From Haliotis asinina (Eukaryota > Mollusca > Gastropoda > Lepetellida > Haliotidae), in NCBI RefSeq assembly GCF_037392515.1, contig NC_090292.1:47419747-47483746 (forward strand): DNA of 64,000 nt. Reading direction: 5' to 3'. The translations under genes were made by a program, and so were the position numbers. Under the pieces are notes generated by a model. That model saw only the letters and a program-made list of their open reading frames with translations, was not told the origin of the DNA and searched no databases. Below, one piece after another: positions 11,074 to 22,374 of the stretch (positions are counted from its first letter, which is position 1; every line of letters starts with the position of its first letter).

Positions 11074-12870
11074 CCACCAAATCAGGCATTTCAGAACGCA
11101 TCACCTAATTCCCTCAACACAGCATCAACTTGGACATTGTCAAAATACTTACAAACAACAAACATAATTACAGTCAACGAAAAGTGCCGAAGCATTACAA
11201 ACACGTCGTTTTAACCCCTCTATTAATACAGATCAAGGCTATTGCATGCTCTCAGCTAACAACCACCTTAACCACAAATTATTATCCCTCTGGCTTCTCA
11301 TCAACCTCCCTAACTCACATCCACACAAATTAATCGCCCTAACGCCTTGGCTCCTTCCCAAACTTCCTTGCAGTTTTGTCATGCTAGTCCCGCTCATCTC
11401 ATTTTGTTATCTCAATGTTATGATCATGTCACTGTAGCCCATCATGTAGCTTTGTTTGGTTTTACAGATTTGTTATTTTCAGCCCATTATCCTGTCTTGT
11501 ATATAAACTGAGGTACCCCATCATTTCCCCATATGCTTGAAAGCATGGGTAGAAGAACCTATACCAAAACGTCGCACTTGTTATATAAAGAAATTGATCA
11601 TCGTCATCAGGATTTCCAGGTGTTTTTCTCAAATAGATTAACTAGTTCGGAACCAACAAGTCTTTGAAGTCTACTGGGTTACACATATCTGCTTCAACAT
11701 GAGAGATGTTGAGGACTGGAGTTCTGATTTTACACGGCAATGCTTCGTCTCAGATCTCAGATTGGCAAAGTCTGCAGTACATGAATGTGGCTTCCTCATT
11801 CTCCATATGCACCTGCCTGTCCTTCAAGCGACTTTCACCTTTTTCCAAAACTGAAGGAAAACACTATGCCGGTAATGAAGAGCACAAACGTGATGTACTC
11901 GTAGGTATACCCCAGTAGGTTTCAAGGACCTGTTGCTTTCGAACTAGTTGATCTCGTTGAGAAATATGACTGGATATGTTTATCTCGAACACTGTCCAAC
12001 AACACTCCTAAGTTTTTAGTTGGTGTCAACAGTCTAGAGTTATGAAGTTATGTAGGCTTAGAACTTGTTGACCAGTCCTCGTGTCAACTTGCAAACATGT
12101 TCGAACCCAATAACGACGTGGTCGTCTGTGGCTTCTTCTCAGGAAGGGTCAAGGGTCATTGCATCATGCTGCACCGTTTGCTGTTGCGGCATAAAAACGG
12201 CCGGGATGCAGCTTTGCGAGGACGTTGATTCATCACTAGTATCGTCTGGAGAAGCAGCTCCCCCGAAAAGGATGGAAAATAACACTTTGCTGTAAGTAAT
12301 CAGAATGGATCTGAGTATCTGTGTACTCTATACGTTTCATCGTTTTCAATGCAAGGGAAGACAGAATGAGTTAACCTGCTCTTAAGATAACCGAATTTTG
12401 AACAACCGGGTCAAGATCACCAGATCAACTGACTTTAATGCCCGTTATTTTCCTTTCTTGTGTTCAAATGCATCCCTGAAATAATTGCTGGGCTATGTCC
12501 ATCTAACAGTACAAAAAGTTCAGAATTGTCAGTCCCTCTGATTAAAACACAGGCTGGGTTATGTCCGTCTAACGGTAAAGGAAGTTCAGGATAGTCAGTT
12601 CTTATGATCAATACACAGACTTTACAGCACAGGTCAGCTACAACAGGGATGAGGGTGAAGGTGGGAGAGGGCTATTGCAAATGTGTGTGTCCTTGTCCGG
12701 CTCGTCACAATGTGTGACAAGAGACCTCAGTGGAAGCGGTCTTATAGCAAACAGTCTATCTGGTGTCCCTGTACACACGCAAGGACCTTAGTGGATACGG
12801 TCTTGAAACAGTCTATCTCACACAAACTGTAAATGTAATCATGATAAAAGAAAACATTCACCAATGTCCA
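11074..12870. other. Unassigned stretch
   Basis: No gene is supported. On the minus strand at about 11905-11700 the translation contains EEATFMYCRLCQSEI and NISHVEADMC in one frame broken by a stop, which may be a decayed element; I cannot name the family. Two imperfect direct duplications occur near its end, at about 12487-12615 (63-bp period, GCTGGGYTATGTCC) and 12725-12825 (about 62-bp period, ACAGTCTATCT). Confidence 0.4.
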
Positions 12871-12939
12871 AGTGTATCCTTACACAACATATGACGGAGA
12901 GAGTATGGGCATACTCCAGCTAATCGTGGACACCAGATG

Positions 12940-13365
12940 TGGGTTTCACCCCAGTTATCAATCAAACTGTACATCTAGTGATGATGTTATGTACCAAGCG
13001 GTATGTCTAGTTATGCCTCACCCGGACTGCTACCTTAGTTATATACCAAGCGGTATGTCTAGTGATGCCTCACCCAGACTGTCACCTGAGTTATATACCA
13101 AGCGGTATTTCTAGTGATGCCTCACCCAAACTGTCGCCTGCGTTATATACCAAGCGGTATTTCTAGTGATGCCTCACCCGGACTGAGTGATGCCTCACCC
13201 ACACTGTCACCTTAGTTATATATCCAACACTATATCTAGTGATACCTCACCCAAATTGTCAAATTTGTTATATATCCAACAGAATATCTAGTGATGCGTC
13301 GCCCACTCTGACCCCTTGGTTATATACCAAGCAGTGTATCTAGAAATGCCTCACACAAGTTGTCA
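12940..13365. repeat. Degenerate ~52-bp tandem repeat
   Basis: About seven units built on TATATACCAAGCGGTATGTC followed by TAGTGATGCCTCACCC and ACTGTCACC. Units diverge toward both ends. No coding potential is supported. Confidence 0.85.
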
Positions 13366-13696
13366 CTGACACCGGGAAGAAGGAAAAAGAAAACTTTCAA
13401 ACCACTTTCAATGGATTTGTCTGGTGACTTGACCTTATGCCTGACTTGACAGGCCAAGAATACATCCATTCCCTGTGCGCCAATGGATGGTCACTGTGTT
13501 TTCTCGCCTGACTTACATTCAACCTTTCAAAGTGTAGCTCCATGGTATGTGATATTATTTTGCTTGACTTGGATATTACACTTGAAGTCTATATGAACAC
13601 TGCCTCATTGATACATACTTGCAAAGTCTAATCGACCACGGATTGCAGATCCTCGTTGTTCATCTACGACATAAGGTTTCAAAATTTCATAGAAGT

Positions 13697-14680
13697 AGAT
13701 CCTAGATGTGTCTTGTCTTGACTGTTTCAAAAGTATCCATCAACGGTAAGTGTTATACCAGTAACTAGATCCTAGATGTGTCTTGTCTTGACTGTTTCAA
13801 AAGTGTCCATCAACGGTAAGTGTTATACCAGTAACTAGATCCTAGATGTGTCTTGTCTTGACTGTTTCAAAAGTGTCCATCAACGTTAAGTGTTATACCA
13901 GTAACTAGATCCTAGATGTGTCTTGTCTTGACTGTTTCAAAAGTGTCCATCAACGGTAAGCGTTATACCAGTAACTAGATCCTAGATGTGTCTTGTCTTG
14001 ACTGTTTCAAAAGTGTCCATCAACGGTAAGCGTTATACCAGTAACTAGATCCTAGATGTGTCTTGTCTTGACTGTTTCAAAAGTATCCATCAACGGTAAG
14101 TGTTATACCAGTAACTAGATCCTAGATGTGTCTTGTCTTGACTGTTTCAAAAGTGTCCATCAACGGTAAGTGTTATACCAGTAACTAGATCCTAGATGTG
14201 TCTTGTCTTGACTGTTTCAAAAGTATCCATCAACGGTAAGTATTATACCAGTAACTAGATCCTAGATGTGTCCTGCCTTGACTGTTTCAAAAGTGTCCAT
14301 CAACGGTAAGTGTTATACCAGTAACTAGATCCTAGATGTGTCTTGTCTTGACTGTTTCAAAAGTGTCCATCAACGTTAAGTGTTATACCAGTAACTAGAT
14401 CCTAGATGTGTCTTGTCTTGACTGTTTCAAAAGTATCCATCAACGGTAAGTGTTATACCAGTAACTAGATCCTAGATGTGTCTTGTCTTGACTGTTTCAA
14501 AAGTATCCATCAACGGTAAGCGTTATACCAGTAACTAGATCCTAGATGTGTCTTGTCTTGACTGTTTCAAAAGTATCCATCAACGGTAAGTGTTATACCA
14601 GTAACTAGATCCTAGATGTGTCTTGTCGTGACTGTTTCAAAAGTATCCATCAACGGTAGGCGTTATACCAGTAACTCACC
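13697..14680. repeat. 70-bp minisatellite, 14 copies, with embedded splice-donor motif
   Basis: Fourteen head-to-tail units of exactly 70 bp, nearly identical. Each unit has AGATCCTAGATGTGTCTTG, ACTGTTTCAAAAGTGTCC, then CAACGGTAAGTGTTATACCAG. Eleven units carry GGTAAG, two carry GTTAAG and the last GGTAGG. The unit also ends in TTATACCAG, an acceptor-like string. The array stops about 110 bp before the signal-peptide exon of gene 1 and may lie in its 5' UTR intron or promoter. Confidence 0.97.
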
Positions 14681-14792
14681 CCTCTCATATCTGTGATGCA
14701 GGAAATGTACTGTTGAGTTTATAACAAATATGCTACCATGTTTCCCAATGCTCCATTTGCCACAATGGCGATTGTATGTTTTCAGATTCGAT

Positions 14793-14844
14793 ATGTTTGC
14801 GCTGAGAGTCCTCTGTCTACTGTGTACAAGTCTGTGTGTCCGAG
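14793..14844 (+). CDS. Gene 1 coding exon 1 (signal peptide)
   Basis: ATG at 14793 encodes MFALRVLCLLCTSLCVRG-like residues: a short positive N-region and a hydrophobic core, a plausible secretion signal. The exon ends CGAG|GTAGGT in phase 1. TTTTCAG at 14778-14784 lies just upstream and could be an acceptor, so a 5' UTR exon may exist further up. Confidence 0.75.
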
Positions 14845-17800
14845 GTAGGTTTCCTTATATGTCCTGGCATGTCATATGAAACTTTCACGAGCACAGGACG
14901 CGTGTAAAGTAGCTTATGTGTTAATACGTTTCCCCGCATGGGTACAGTAGGACTGAAGTCCTTTTCTGGCAGACCAATGCTGGGATATTACTGGAAGTGG
15001 CGGAAAACAACACCCTCTTATTCGCTAGTATCCCAGGATGTTATGTAGTGCAATGAATACGGTTCGAGGATACGTACTGGGAGTGATGTTGCTACCAGTT
15101 GAGGTTATTGCTTCTTACACAAGCTTCAATACGTCAATATACGACATTTGGTTGCGTTTTCCTAGCTGACCTTGACCTCTCATACAGAGTAAACTGATGA
15201 AACCTTCCAAAAAAACTTGCTAAAGGCTAAGCTTTGAAAACTTTCTCACTTTTCTCTGAACAGTTCTGTATAATTCCATCACACGAAAGGTGAAATAGTT
15301 CGTCACTGCTGTGATATGCTCTCCTCTGCACTGATATGCTCCTTTGTGTCAACCACTGTCAAGATCAATGCTACGATTTACCATGTCCGTCAGAGGGTGG
15401 GAGCAGTTTGACCAGAATTATGAAGACAGGTACCTAGAGTTAACTGAGAAATCAGTTTCGACTGCTTGTCGTCACATTGATTTTATATTTGTCAAGTTTT
15501 GGATTGACAATAATGATAACATTGCACTTATGTAGGACCTAGTGTCCATCTGACTAGTTGCACACTGGACGCTGTTATCATTAACCCGGATAACGCAAGC
15601 TGCCTCTTGGGCACTAGAGGGTTATACTCACATGACTTTATCTCACTGGGTACCAATTTTCTGCTAAGTGAACAGTGGCGACTTTGAACAAACTCACTTG
15701 CCTAAGGTGAGACCTCATGTTTTCCATGTTTCGACATGTTTCGATTGGAACATTCATAAAAAGAGTGAGCATTTCATTGGCCCCACACGTGTATCCTTCT
15801 GTTGGGCTTGTTCCTTGGTACATAGAAATCGGAAAATCCGGCTGGGAAGGAGGTGGTTTGGTAAACGGTGTAGCTCAGTTTCAGGTTTATCTGTCAATAA
15901 CTACCAAAGACCTAGTGTTCTTCCACTGTTGTTCTCACCTGAAATTGAAATGAAGTTGACGACTCATGCTTGTTTATATAAATCTCTAACAAAACTACAA
16001 AATGACAACACATTCTCCACAAGGTTGATAAACACAATCGATGACTTAAGCTCTTAAATATTCAGCTTTCCGGTCAATATCCCAACATCCTTTGGTGTTC
16101 TTGTTGTGTCTTTGGTGTTATAATGGGCGATCTTTTCCTTGCAAATCTTGCTCAAGTATCGTTTTATCGAATTTTCAAATTTCATGGACTCTGCATGCAT
16201 TTTATTGTTTTCTGATAGAGTTCCAACTGTGACGCACTGAAGACATAAACATGATGTCAGTGACATTTCCTGTTTCGGCGTGTACCCAGTGAGGCAGGAT
16301 CCCTATACACGGTGCCATCACTGTTTCATACACACCGAACCATATAGTGAATTCCGCTGTAACAGATATGGCGTCCATTTGCTGCGGAAAAAGCATATTC
16401 ACATTTCTTTATTTTGTGTTTGATATTTCCAGCTGGTAACTGCAATGACAACCAACACTGCTCCGACCGCGACAGGTACACCGGGCACTGTGAGACGGAG
16501 TGTAGTGGCGGGTATTTCGGTTTGAAGTGCAAGTCGGTCTGCAGCAAGAACTGTCGACTCGGTAAATGTCACCTATCCACCACAGGCAACGACGACTGCA
16601 CCGACGGCTGTGTCCCGGGATACCAGGGTACTAGCTGCAACATACCCTGTGACAGTCCAGGAGATAACTGTACCGTATGTCCAGGTGGTTGTGATGGAGG
16701 ATATTGTCAGCTGGGCTCATCCTGTGTGTCTGGATGTGTGGACTCCTACCACGGGACTAGATGTAAGTCGTGTTCCAGTAGATGTAAGTCCTGCAACAGG
16801 ATCACAGGAACTTGCGCTGAATGTCACACACCAAACTTCGGCCCGGCCTGTGAGTACTCCTGTGCCAACTGCGTGGGTTCCTGCAAGTTTGGATGTCTTC
16901 ACGGGTGCGTCCAAGGCTACTACGGGTATGTGTGTGATAGAAAGTGCAGTGCCAACTGTCTCCACCTGCCAAACACAACCCAACACTCTGTCGGAGACAG
17001 GACGTCCTCACTTTCTGAGTGTCATCAGAGGAACGGTGTATGCGTTCATGGGTGCGCCGACAGCTGGTACGGCCCACAGTGTTCCCACCAGTGTAACGCC
17101 AACTGCCTCATCGACATATGCAGCGCTGTTGGAGACTGCGTCGACGGATGTAAAGATGGCTGGTACGGTCGGCAGTGTTCCTCACCTTGTAACGCCAACT
17201 GCATGCACGACAGATGCAGATCCACAGGCGACTGCGCCGACGGCTGTATAGGTGGGTATGTGGGGGATGATTGTGCAACATGTAAGACGGGGTTCTATGG
17301 GGAGTCCTGCAACCACACGTGTAATGTGTGTCGCCATGGACTGTGTGACCAGATGACTGGTATCTGCATCAGCGGCTGCAACACCACCGCTCACGACTGT
17401 CAGCTCGCCTGCAGGAACAGCTGCACCATAGTCGACTGCATCACAGGATCCTGCCATCAAGGTAAACCGTTGTATGTTCCCCAGGCAGCTAAGATAACAA
17501 ATGTCAGACACTAAATTACGCAATACATATTCAATATACATTCAGTACATATTCAATACACACTGGAGAGCCCTTCTGTGTTCACAATGTTAACCCTTGT
17601 CGGCAACATTCTCGTTACCTAACGAAACCATCTCTAGAAACATGCTGTTCACAACACTTGGCTGTACCAGACTTTTGTAGTTTCAAGGAAAACCTCCAGA
17701 AACATGTCTTCAAGGATAAGACGTCTTCCTCTCAAGCTAGTCATTTTTGTAACAACCCGTGTGCAAAACAACCCCCAGCCACACATCCACACACACACCC

Positions 17801-18990
17801 ATACACGCATGCCCCCAGTCCGAGTTCCCCTGTCCACACATACACTCATACACGCTTGCCCCAGTCCGATTACCCGTATCCAAGCATATCCTCATACATC
17901 CACCGATCCACGGGCAGCTGTACACCCCTATCTCAAGCTGGATGAAACATATTTGAATTCCAACAAGCTTAACACTTAAATGAACCAGAAATCCCAGGAA
18001 ATAAATACAAGACAACCTACTCCATATCACGAGATCGTGTTTTTGTTTATCAGGCTACGACAGCAGTCCCTCCACCGTTATAATGGTAGCGGCAACAACA
18101 TCTTCCGCCGTCCTCGTCATCTTCATCCTGATTGCAAGCTGTCTCTGTTATAGAAGGTGTTCCGGAACAGCCAGGTGTGTATGTACACCAATCACACGGC
18201 CCCCGTTGTACACCTCATGCCGATTAACGCTCAATGTTTAAATGTTTTAAATAATACAGATTCATGTTAGATCTGCAGAATATATATCTGTTATGTAAAT
18301 ACTCTGTTTCCGTTCCCTTAACAACCTGAGAACTCGTTTTTGTACAGGAAATTACAGACTGTACTAATTTACCCATATATATAAAATGTATCACCATGCT
18401 GTGTGTGAAAGAAACCTGCCTGGTGTGTGAAGGTTAATGTGGGTCAAAGTGCATGCATTACATAAATTTGCGTTTTTACCAATAGGTTGAGCTCTGTTCT
18501 ATGGAAATGCAAATCAGAGTATAGCAGATGAACATAATATATTCAGCTCTGAAGACGTAAAGAAACCAAGTCCAGAGAGGTCAGGTTCTTGTTTTAGTGC
18601 ATTCCACTGGTTTAACTCCCTAAGTTTTGGTACAGTGATGTACAGTATCTATCCACGAGGTACAGCAACGTACAATATCTATCCACGAGGTACAGCAACG
18701 TACAATAAATGTGTTACAGCAACAATGACGCTGACCCAGCAGAAGCCACGCCCTCGTCCATGGACTGCCAGACGTTGATGGACTACTGTGAGGTCACTGA
18801 TGAAGACGTTGACAGAGCACGTGCAGCGAAGAAGCAGGAAGAAATAGAGATGTTGTGTGCAATGCCTGTGTTGGCCGACTACTTCCACAGCGCAGCAGGC
18901 GACGTTGATTCCGACACATACACCACCCTGTTACCTGGCGTTGACGACATAAAAACTGAAGTGAAATATGTTTCACCGATAGAAGACTGA
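14793..18990 (+). CDS. Gene 1: single-pass receptor with EGF/SREC-type ectodomain (MEGF10/SCARF-like)
   Basis: Assembled from four coding exons (14793-14844, 16433-17461, 18054-18174, 18720-18990). Their lengths sum to 1,473 nt, a 490-residue protein plus stop, and all splice phases agree. Order: signal peptide (1-18), cysteine-rich EGF/laminin-EGF-like modules (about 19-361), transmembrane helix (about 369-392, then YRR) and an acidic cytoplasmic tail (393-490). The ectodomain repeats CxxGxYGxxC patterns such as GYFGLKC, GYQGTSC, SWYGPQC and GWYGRQC, as in MEGF10/11 and class F scavenger receptors. Those families bind dying cells or modified ligands; the ligand here is unknown. The tail has four tyrosines, including YCEV (423), YTTL (468) and YVSP (484), which could be phosphorylated, but there is no canonical ITAM spacing. 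Orthology to a named receptor is not established. Confidence 0.85.
14845..16432 (+). other. Gene 1 intron 1
   Basis: GTAGGT ... TTTCCAG borders. Nothing else convincing is in it. Frames such as 15668-16057 lack family features and are not supported as exons. Confidence 0.7.
16433..17461 (+). CDS. Gene 1 coding exon 2 (EGF-like ectodomain)
   Basis: One uninterrupted 1,029-nt exon in phase 1-1, preceded by TGATATTTCCAG and followed by GGTAAAC. It encodes about 343 residues with cysteines at high, regular density. Modules include CSGGYFGLKC, CVPGYQGTSC, CVDSYHGTRC, CVQGYYGYVC, CADSWYGPQC, CKDGWYGRQC, CIGGYVGDDC and CKTGFYGESC. Sequons NCT, NTT and NHT suggest glycosylation. An intronless run of this many modules suggests they expanded inside the exon; the two neighbouring CNANC modules (about 17094-17210) are especially alike. 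Confidence 0.9.
17462..18053 (+). other. Gene 1 intron 2, with CA/CCA-rich tract
   Basis: GTAAAC ... TTTATCAG borders. The stretch 17770-17935 is rich in CACAC and CCC. It gives open frames in several registers, but they have no domain content. Confidence 0.75.
18054..18174 (+). CDS. Gene 1 coding exon 3 (transmembrane segment)
   Basis: A 121-nt exon (phase 1 in, phase 2 out) encoding GYDSSPSTVIMVAATTSS and then AVLVIFILIASCLCYRR. About 22 uncharged residues are followed by YRR, the expected stop-transfer for a type I membrane protein. Too short for simple frame scanning; found by phase and splice-site matching (TTTATCAG / GTGTGT). Confidence 0.85.
18175..18719 (+). other. Gene 1 intron 3, with a possible cassette exon
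   Basis: GTGTGT ... TGTTACAG borders. Contains the candidate 60-nt exon described separately. CCACGAGGTACAGCAACGTACAATA is partly duplicated at 18651-18710, just before the acceptor, which provides decoy CAG|CAACG acceptors. Confidence 0.65.
18520..18579 (+). CDS. Possible alternative cassette exon of gene 1 tail
   Basis: A 60-nt open segment lies between AATCAGAG and AG|GTCAGG. It fits phase 2 on both sides, so including it would add 20 residues (SIADEHNIFSSEDVKKPSPE-like) without changing the frame. The charged, Ser-rich sequence suits a cytoplasmic tail. The acceptor has a poor pyrimidine tract. Speculative; transcript evidence is needed. Confidence 0.3.
18720..18990 (+). CDS. Gene 1 coding exon 4 (cytoplasmic tail)
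   Basis: Preceded by TGTGTTACAG, enters in phase 2 and runs 89 residues to TGA at 18988-18990. Acidic, with a short basic helix-like stretch (RARAAKKQEE) and four tyrosines. Ends KYVSPIED. No kinase or death domain. Confidence 0.8.
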
Positions 18991-19397
18991 GGGCTGGCCG
19001 ACGGTCATACATGTGTATATGGTGTGTCTGCAAAGATCCCTCAGGTCACTGGCTGGAGAGTCAACAATGACCTCTGTCTAGATGAGAGCATCAAGATCTC
19101 TGGCTAGCCTCGCTTGAAAAACGTTGTGACAGTGATGGTTCTGTACATCTATAAAGACACATGTTATAGCTGAAAAGTGCAATGGTTGCTAACTTTTCTT
19201 TTAAAACTAAATTTCTGATTTGGTACCCGCGGTGTTTTCCCAAGGTAGTCTATAATTAACCCATGACTCGCCAAAACTTCAATTGAAAAACCAACTCAAA
19301 AAAGTTTTACTTTGCTTATCGGTATGTAGTTTCACATGTGGGCTAAAATGGCCACGTGTTTTATTGTACGTTTGAAGGTATTTTGTGTATTGTACTG

Positions 19398-19403
19398 AAT
19401 AAA
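19398..19403 (+). promoter_or_regulatory. Poly(A) signal of gene 1
   Basis: AATAAA about 410 nt after the stop codon, the first good match downstream. It marks the likely transcript end just before the tandem-repeat cluster. Confidence 0.55.
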
Positions 19404-19429
19404 TTCTTACCTTCCTTAGATAACTGTAC

Positions 19430-21320
19430 TTACATAACGCACCACTGTACTAGATGACACATCATCGTACTAGAAAATAACATACCACTGTAGTAGATGA
19501 TGACACACCACTGTCCTAGAAGATAACACACCACTGTACTGCCAAACAACACACCACTCTACTGAAAGATAATAGATTACTATACCGGAAGATAACCAAC
19601 CACTGTTATTGATAATAGCACACTTCTACCTTGGATGATAACAAATCACTGTACTCGACGATAACACACCATACTACTGTAAGATAAACCAGCACAATGC
19701 TGGAAGATAACACACGACTATACTATATGATAACACATCACAGTTCTGGATGTAAAACATAACAGTACTCGATGATAACATACCATCCTCTTACATACAG
19801 AATACTCCACTGGAAGACAACATACCACAGTACTGAAAGATAGCAAATGGCCACTGTACTGGATGATAACACGCCGCAGTACTACAAGATAAGACACCAC
19901 TGTACTAGATGACAACACGTCACAATAAACACACCACAATACTACAAGATAAGACACCACTGTACGAGATGACAACACGTCACAATAAACACACCACAAT
20001 ACTACAAGATGAGACACCACTGTACTAGATGACAACACGTCACAATATACACACCACAATACTACAAGATAAGACACCACTGTACTAGATGACAACACGT
20101 CACAATAAACACACCACAATACTACAAGATAAGACACCACTGTACTAGATGACAACACGTCACAATATACACACCACAATACTACAAGGTAAGACACCAC
20201 TGTACTAGATGACAACACGTCACAATAAACACACCACAATACTAAAAGATAAGACACCACTGTACGAGATGACAACACGTCACAATAAACACACCACAAT
20301 ACTACAAGATGAGACACCACTGTACTAGATGACAACACGTCACAATAAACACACCACAATACTACAAGATAAGACACCACTGTACTAGATGACAACACGT
20401 CACAATAAACACACCACAATACTACAAGATAAGACACCACTGTACTAGATGACAACACGTCACAATATACACACCAAAATACTACAAGATAAGACACCAC
20501 TGTACTAGATGACAACACGTCACAATAAACACACCACAATACTACAAGAAAAGACACCACTGTACTAGATGACAACACGTCACAATAAACACACCACAAT
20601 ACTACAAGACAAGACACCACTGTACTAGATGATGACATACCACAATACTAGAAGATAACAAACAAATGTACTGGACGACAACACACCATTGTGCAGAGAA
20701 ATAGCAAACAAGGGTACTGGAAGGTAACATGGCCTTGTACTAGATGATAAAACACCACTATGTTGAAAGATGAGGAGCAAATGTACTGGGAGACAATACA
20801 CTATTGTACGGGAAAATAACACACGATTGTACTGGAAGATAACACCCCCACTGTAATAGATGATGCGACGCCAAAGTACTAGATGATCAGGTACCACTGT
20901 ACGAGAATGTTAACGCACCACTACTAGAACTTATTACACCACCACACTGGAACATCACAGAAAAGTATACTGGAGGACAACACATCAGTGTACTAGAGGA
21001 CAACACACTAGTGTACTAGAGGACAACACACCAGAGTACAAGAGAACAACACACCAGTGTACTAGAGGACCACACCCCAGTGTACTGGAGGACAACACAC
21101 CAGTGTACTAGAGGACAACACACCAGTGTACAGGAGGACAACACACCAGTGTACTAGAGGGCAACACACCAGTGTACTGGAGGACAACACACTAGTGTAC
21201 TAGAGGGCAACACACCAGTGTACAGGAGGACAACACACCAGTGTACTAGAGGGCAACACACCAGTGTACTGGAGGACAACACAATAGTGTACTGGAGGAC
21301 AACACACCAGTGTACTAGTT
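19430..21320. repeat. Satellite family based on a ~23-bp unit
   Basis: The whole stretch is made of variants of ACACCACTGTACTAGATGATA-like units of about 22-23 bp. Three zones are visible: irregular diverged units (19430-19910), a homogeneous 60-bp higher-order array (19911-20634) and, after more irregular units, a homogeneous 23-bp array (about 20960-21318, GTGTACTAGAGGACAACAC). A related array in the opposite orientation is at 59395-59890. Confidence 0.85.
19911..20634. repeat. 60-bp higher-order tandem array, about 12 copies
   Basis: Twelve near-identical 60-bp units containing CACAATAAACACACCACAAT, ACTACAAGATAAGACACCAC and TGTACTAGATGACAACACGT. Since 60 is a multiple of three, the minus strand stays open for 306 codons as a 20-residue repeat; I do not regard it as a gene. 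Confidence 0.96.
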
Positions 21321-21661
21321 GAAGCTTTAATGTGCATCAGTCTCATCTGTAGATTGCTTAAACTACACATGAAATATGCGCACAAGAACAGAGGATTGAT
21401 GGAAGACAGGGCGGGATGAAACAGTCGGTGTGAAGCAATATGGAATTTCACGATGGAGTTGATAGTTCGCTCTGACTTAAGTAAGTGTCTCCATGTAGCT
21501 GTGAGATCTGTTTGGCGGTGTGTGCTGTGGGTTTCGCAACAGTGACTATTGAGCTGATCGGTCACAACGACCTCCACTGCGTGACACAAAGTTTGTCCGG
21601 TTGTCACATCCAGAGATCTATTTCTACTAGAGTGCCTGTTTGTCCATGTTAGTGCATACTA

Positions 21662-21905
21662 CTCCCCCCCCCCCCCCCCCACCTCCCTCTCTCTCCCTGT
21701 TTCTCTCTCCCACTCTCTCCCCTCTCTCCCTCTCTTCATCTCTTTCTCCCTCCCTATCTCTCTCCCTCTCGCACTCTCCTCTCTCTCTTCCTCGCTCCCT
21801 CTCTCTCACTCTCTCCCCTCTCTCTACCTCTTTCTCTCGCCTCTATCTCTCATCTCTCTCATTCTCTCTCTCACACTCTCTCCCCCCAACCCTCTCTCTC
21901 CGCCC
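21662..21905. repeat. Poly(C) and CT-rich low-complexity tract
   Basis: A C18-type run is followed by about 220 bp of CTCTCTCCC-type sequence. Open frames on both strands here are pure compositional artefacts. Confidence 0.95.
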
Positions 21906-22374
21906 CAGGACTGTTTGTCACCAGGAACGGTCGGTAACCATGGCCACCTAATACTAGCACATCTTCCAACAATTAATTCCCACTTCGTCACCATGTTTCC
22001 TGGCGAAAGTGAATCTGCCTCTACTTACACCGAGAGCAGGAAGCTTTCACAGCCTCTTACAAAAGTCACTTTCCGCTGTGTATAATGTTTAATTTTTCTG
22101 CGTTAAGTAGAGGGGGATGTTATCTTATGTTCGCATTTGGCCATGCACATCCTTGCAGAATTGCATAGTGAGGTGTTAATTAAACCTTGCACAGTTAGAG
22201 GAAAAGTTTAATTTAGGAGTGAATCCTGTAACACTAACAGCACCATAACCCCTCAGTCCTCGAGACTAGCAGCTTGCCTGGTATGTGTTTTTAAATGAAT
22301 GCTTACACATTAAAGATACATGAATGCATTGACAGTTTTCACACTAGCTCATCTCCAGCACGCTTCCCAACAAC

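Noticed and set aside
11706..11918. 70-codon + strand frame and its minus-strand counterpart with CRLC
   Set aside because: No recognisable family; the minus-strand frame has a stop inside the suggestive segment. Left unassigned.
13697..14680. Regular 70-bp repeat resembling a CRISPR array
   Set aside because: The whole unit is conserved with no variable spacers, and the window is eukaryotic. It is a minisatellite.
15668..16057. 129-codon frame in gene 1 intron 1
   Set aside because: No splice sites in phase with exons 1 and 2 and no domain signature.
16610..17541. Other frames overlapping the EGF exon (213 aa on +, 89-119 aa on -)
   Set aside because: Shadows of the high-GC cysteine-rich exon; they have no domain content.
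19718..20638. 306-codon minus-strand frame with a 20-residue repeat
   Set aside because: It is the 60-bp satellite read in a frame kept open because the unit is a multiple of three. It has no signal, domain or conserved start, and all units share the same silent pattern.
21627..21951. Ser/Leu/Pro- or Arg/Glu-rich frames on both strands
   Set aside because: Pure product of the CT-rich low-complexity tract.
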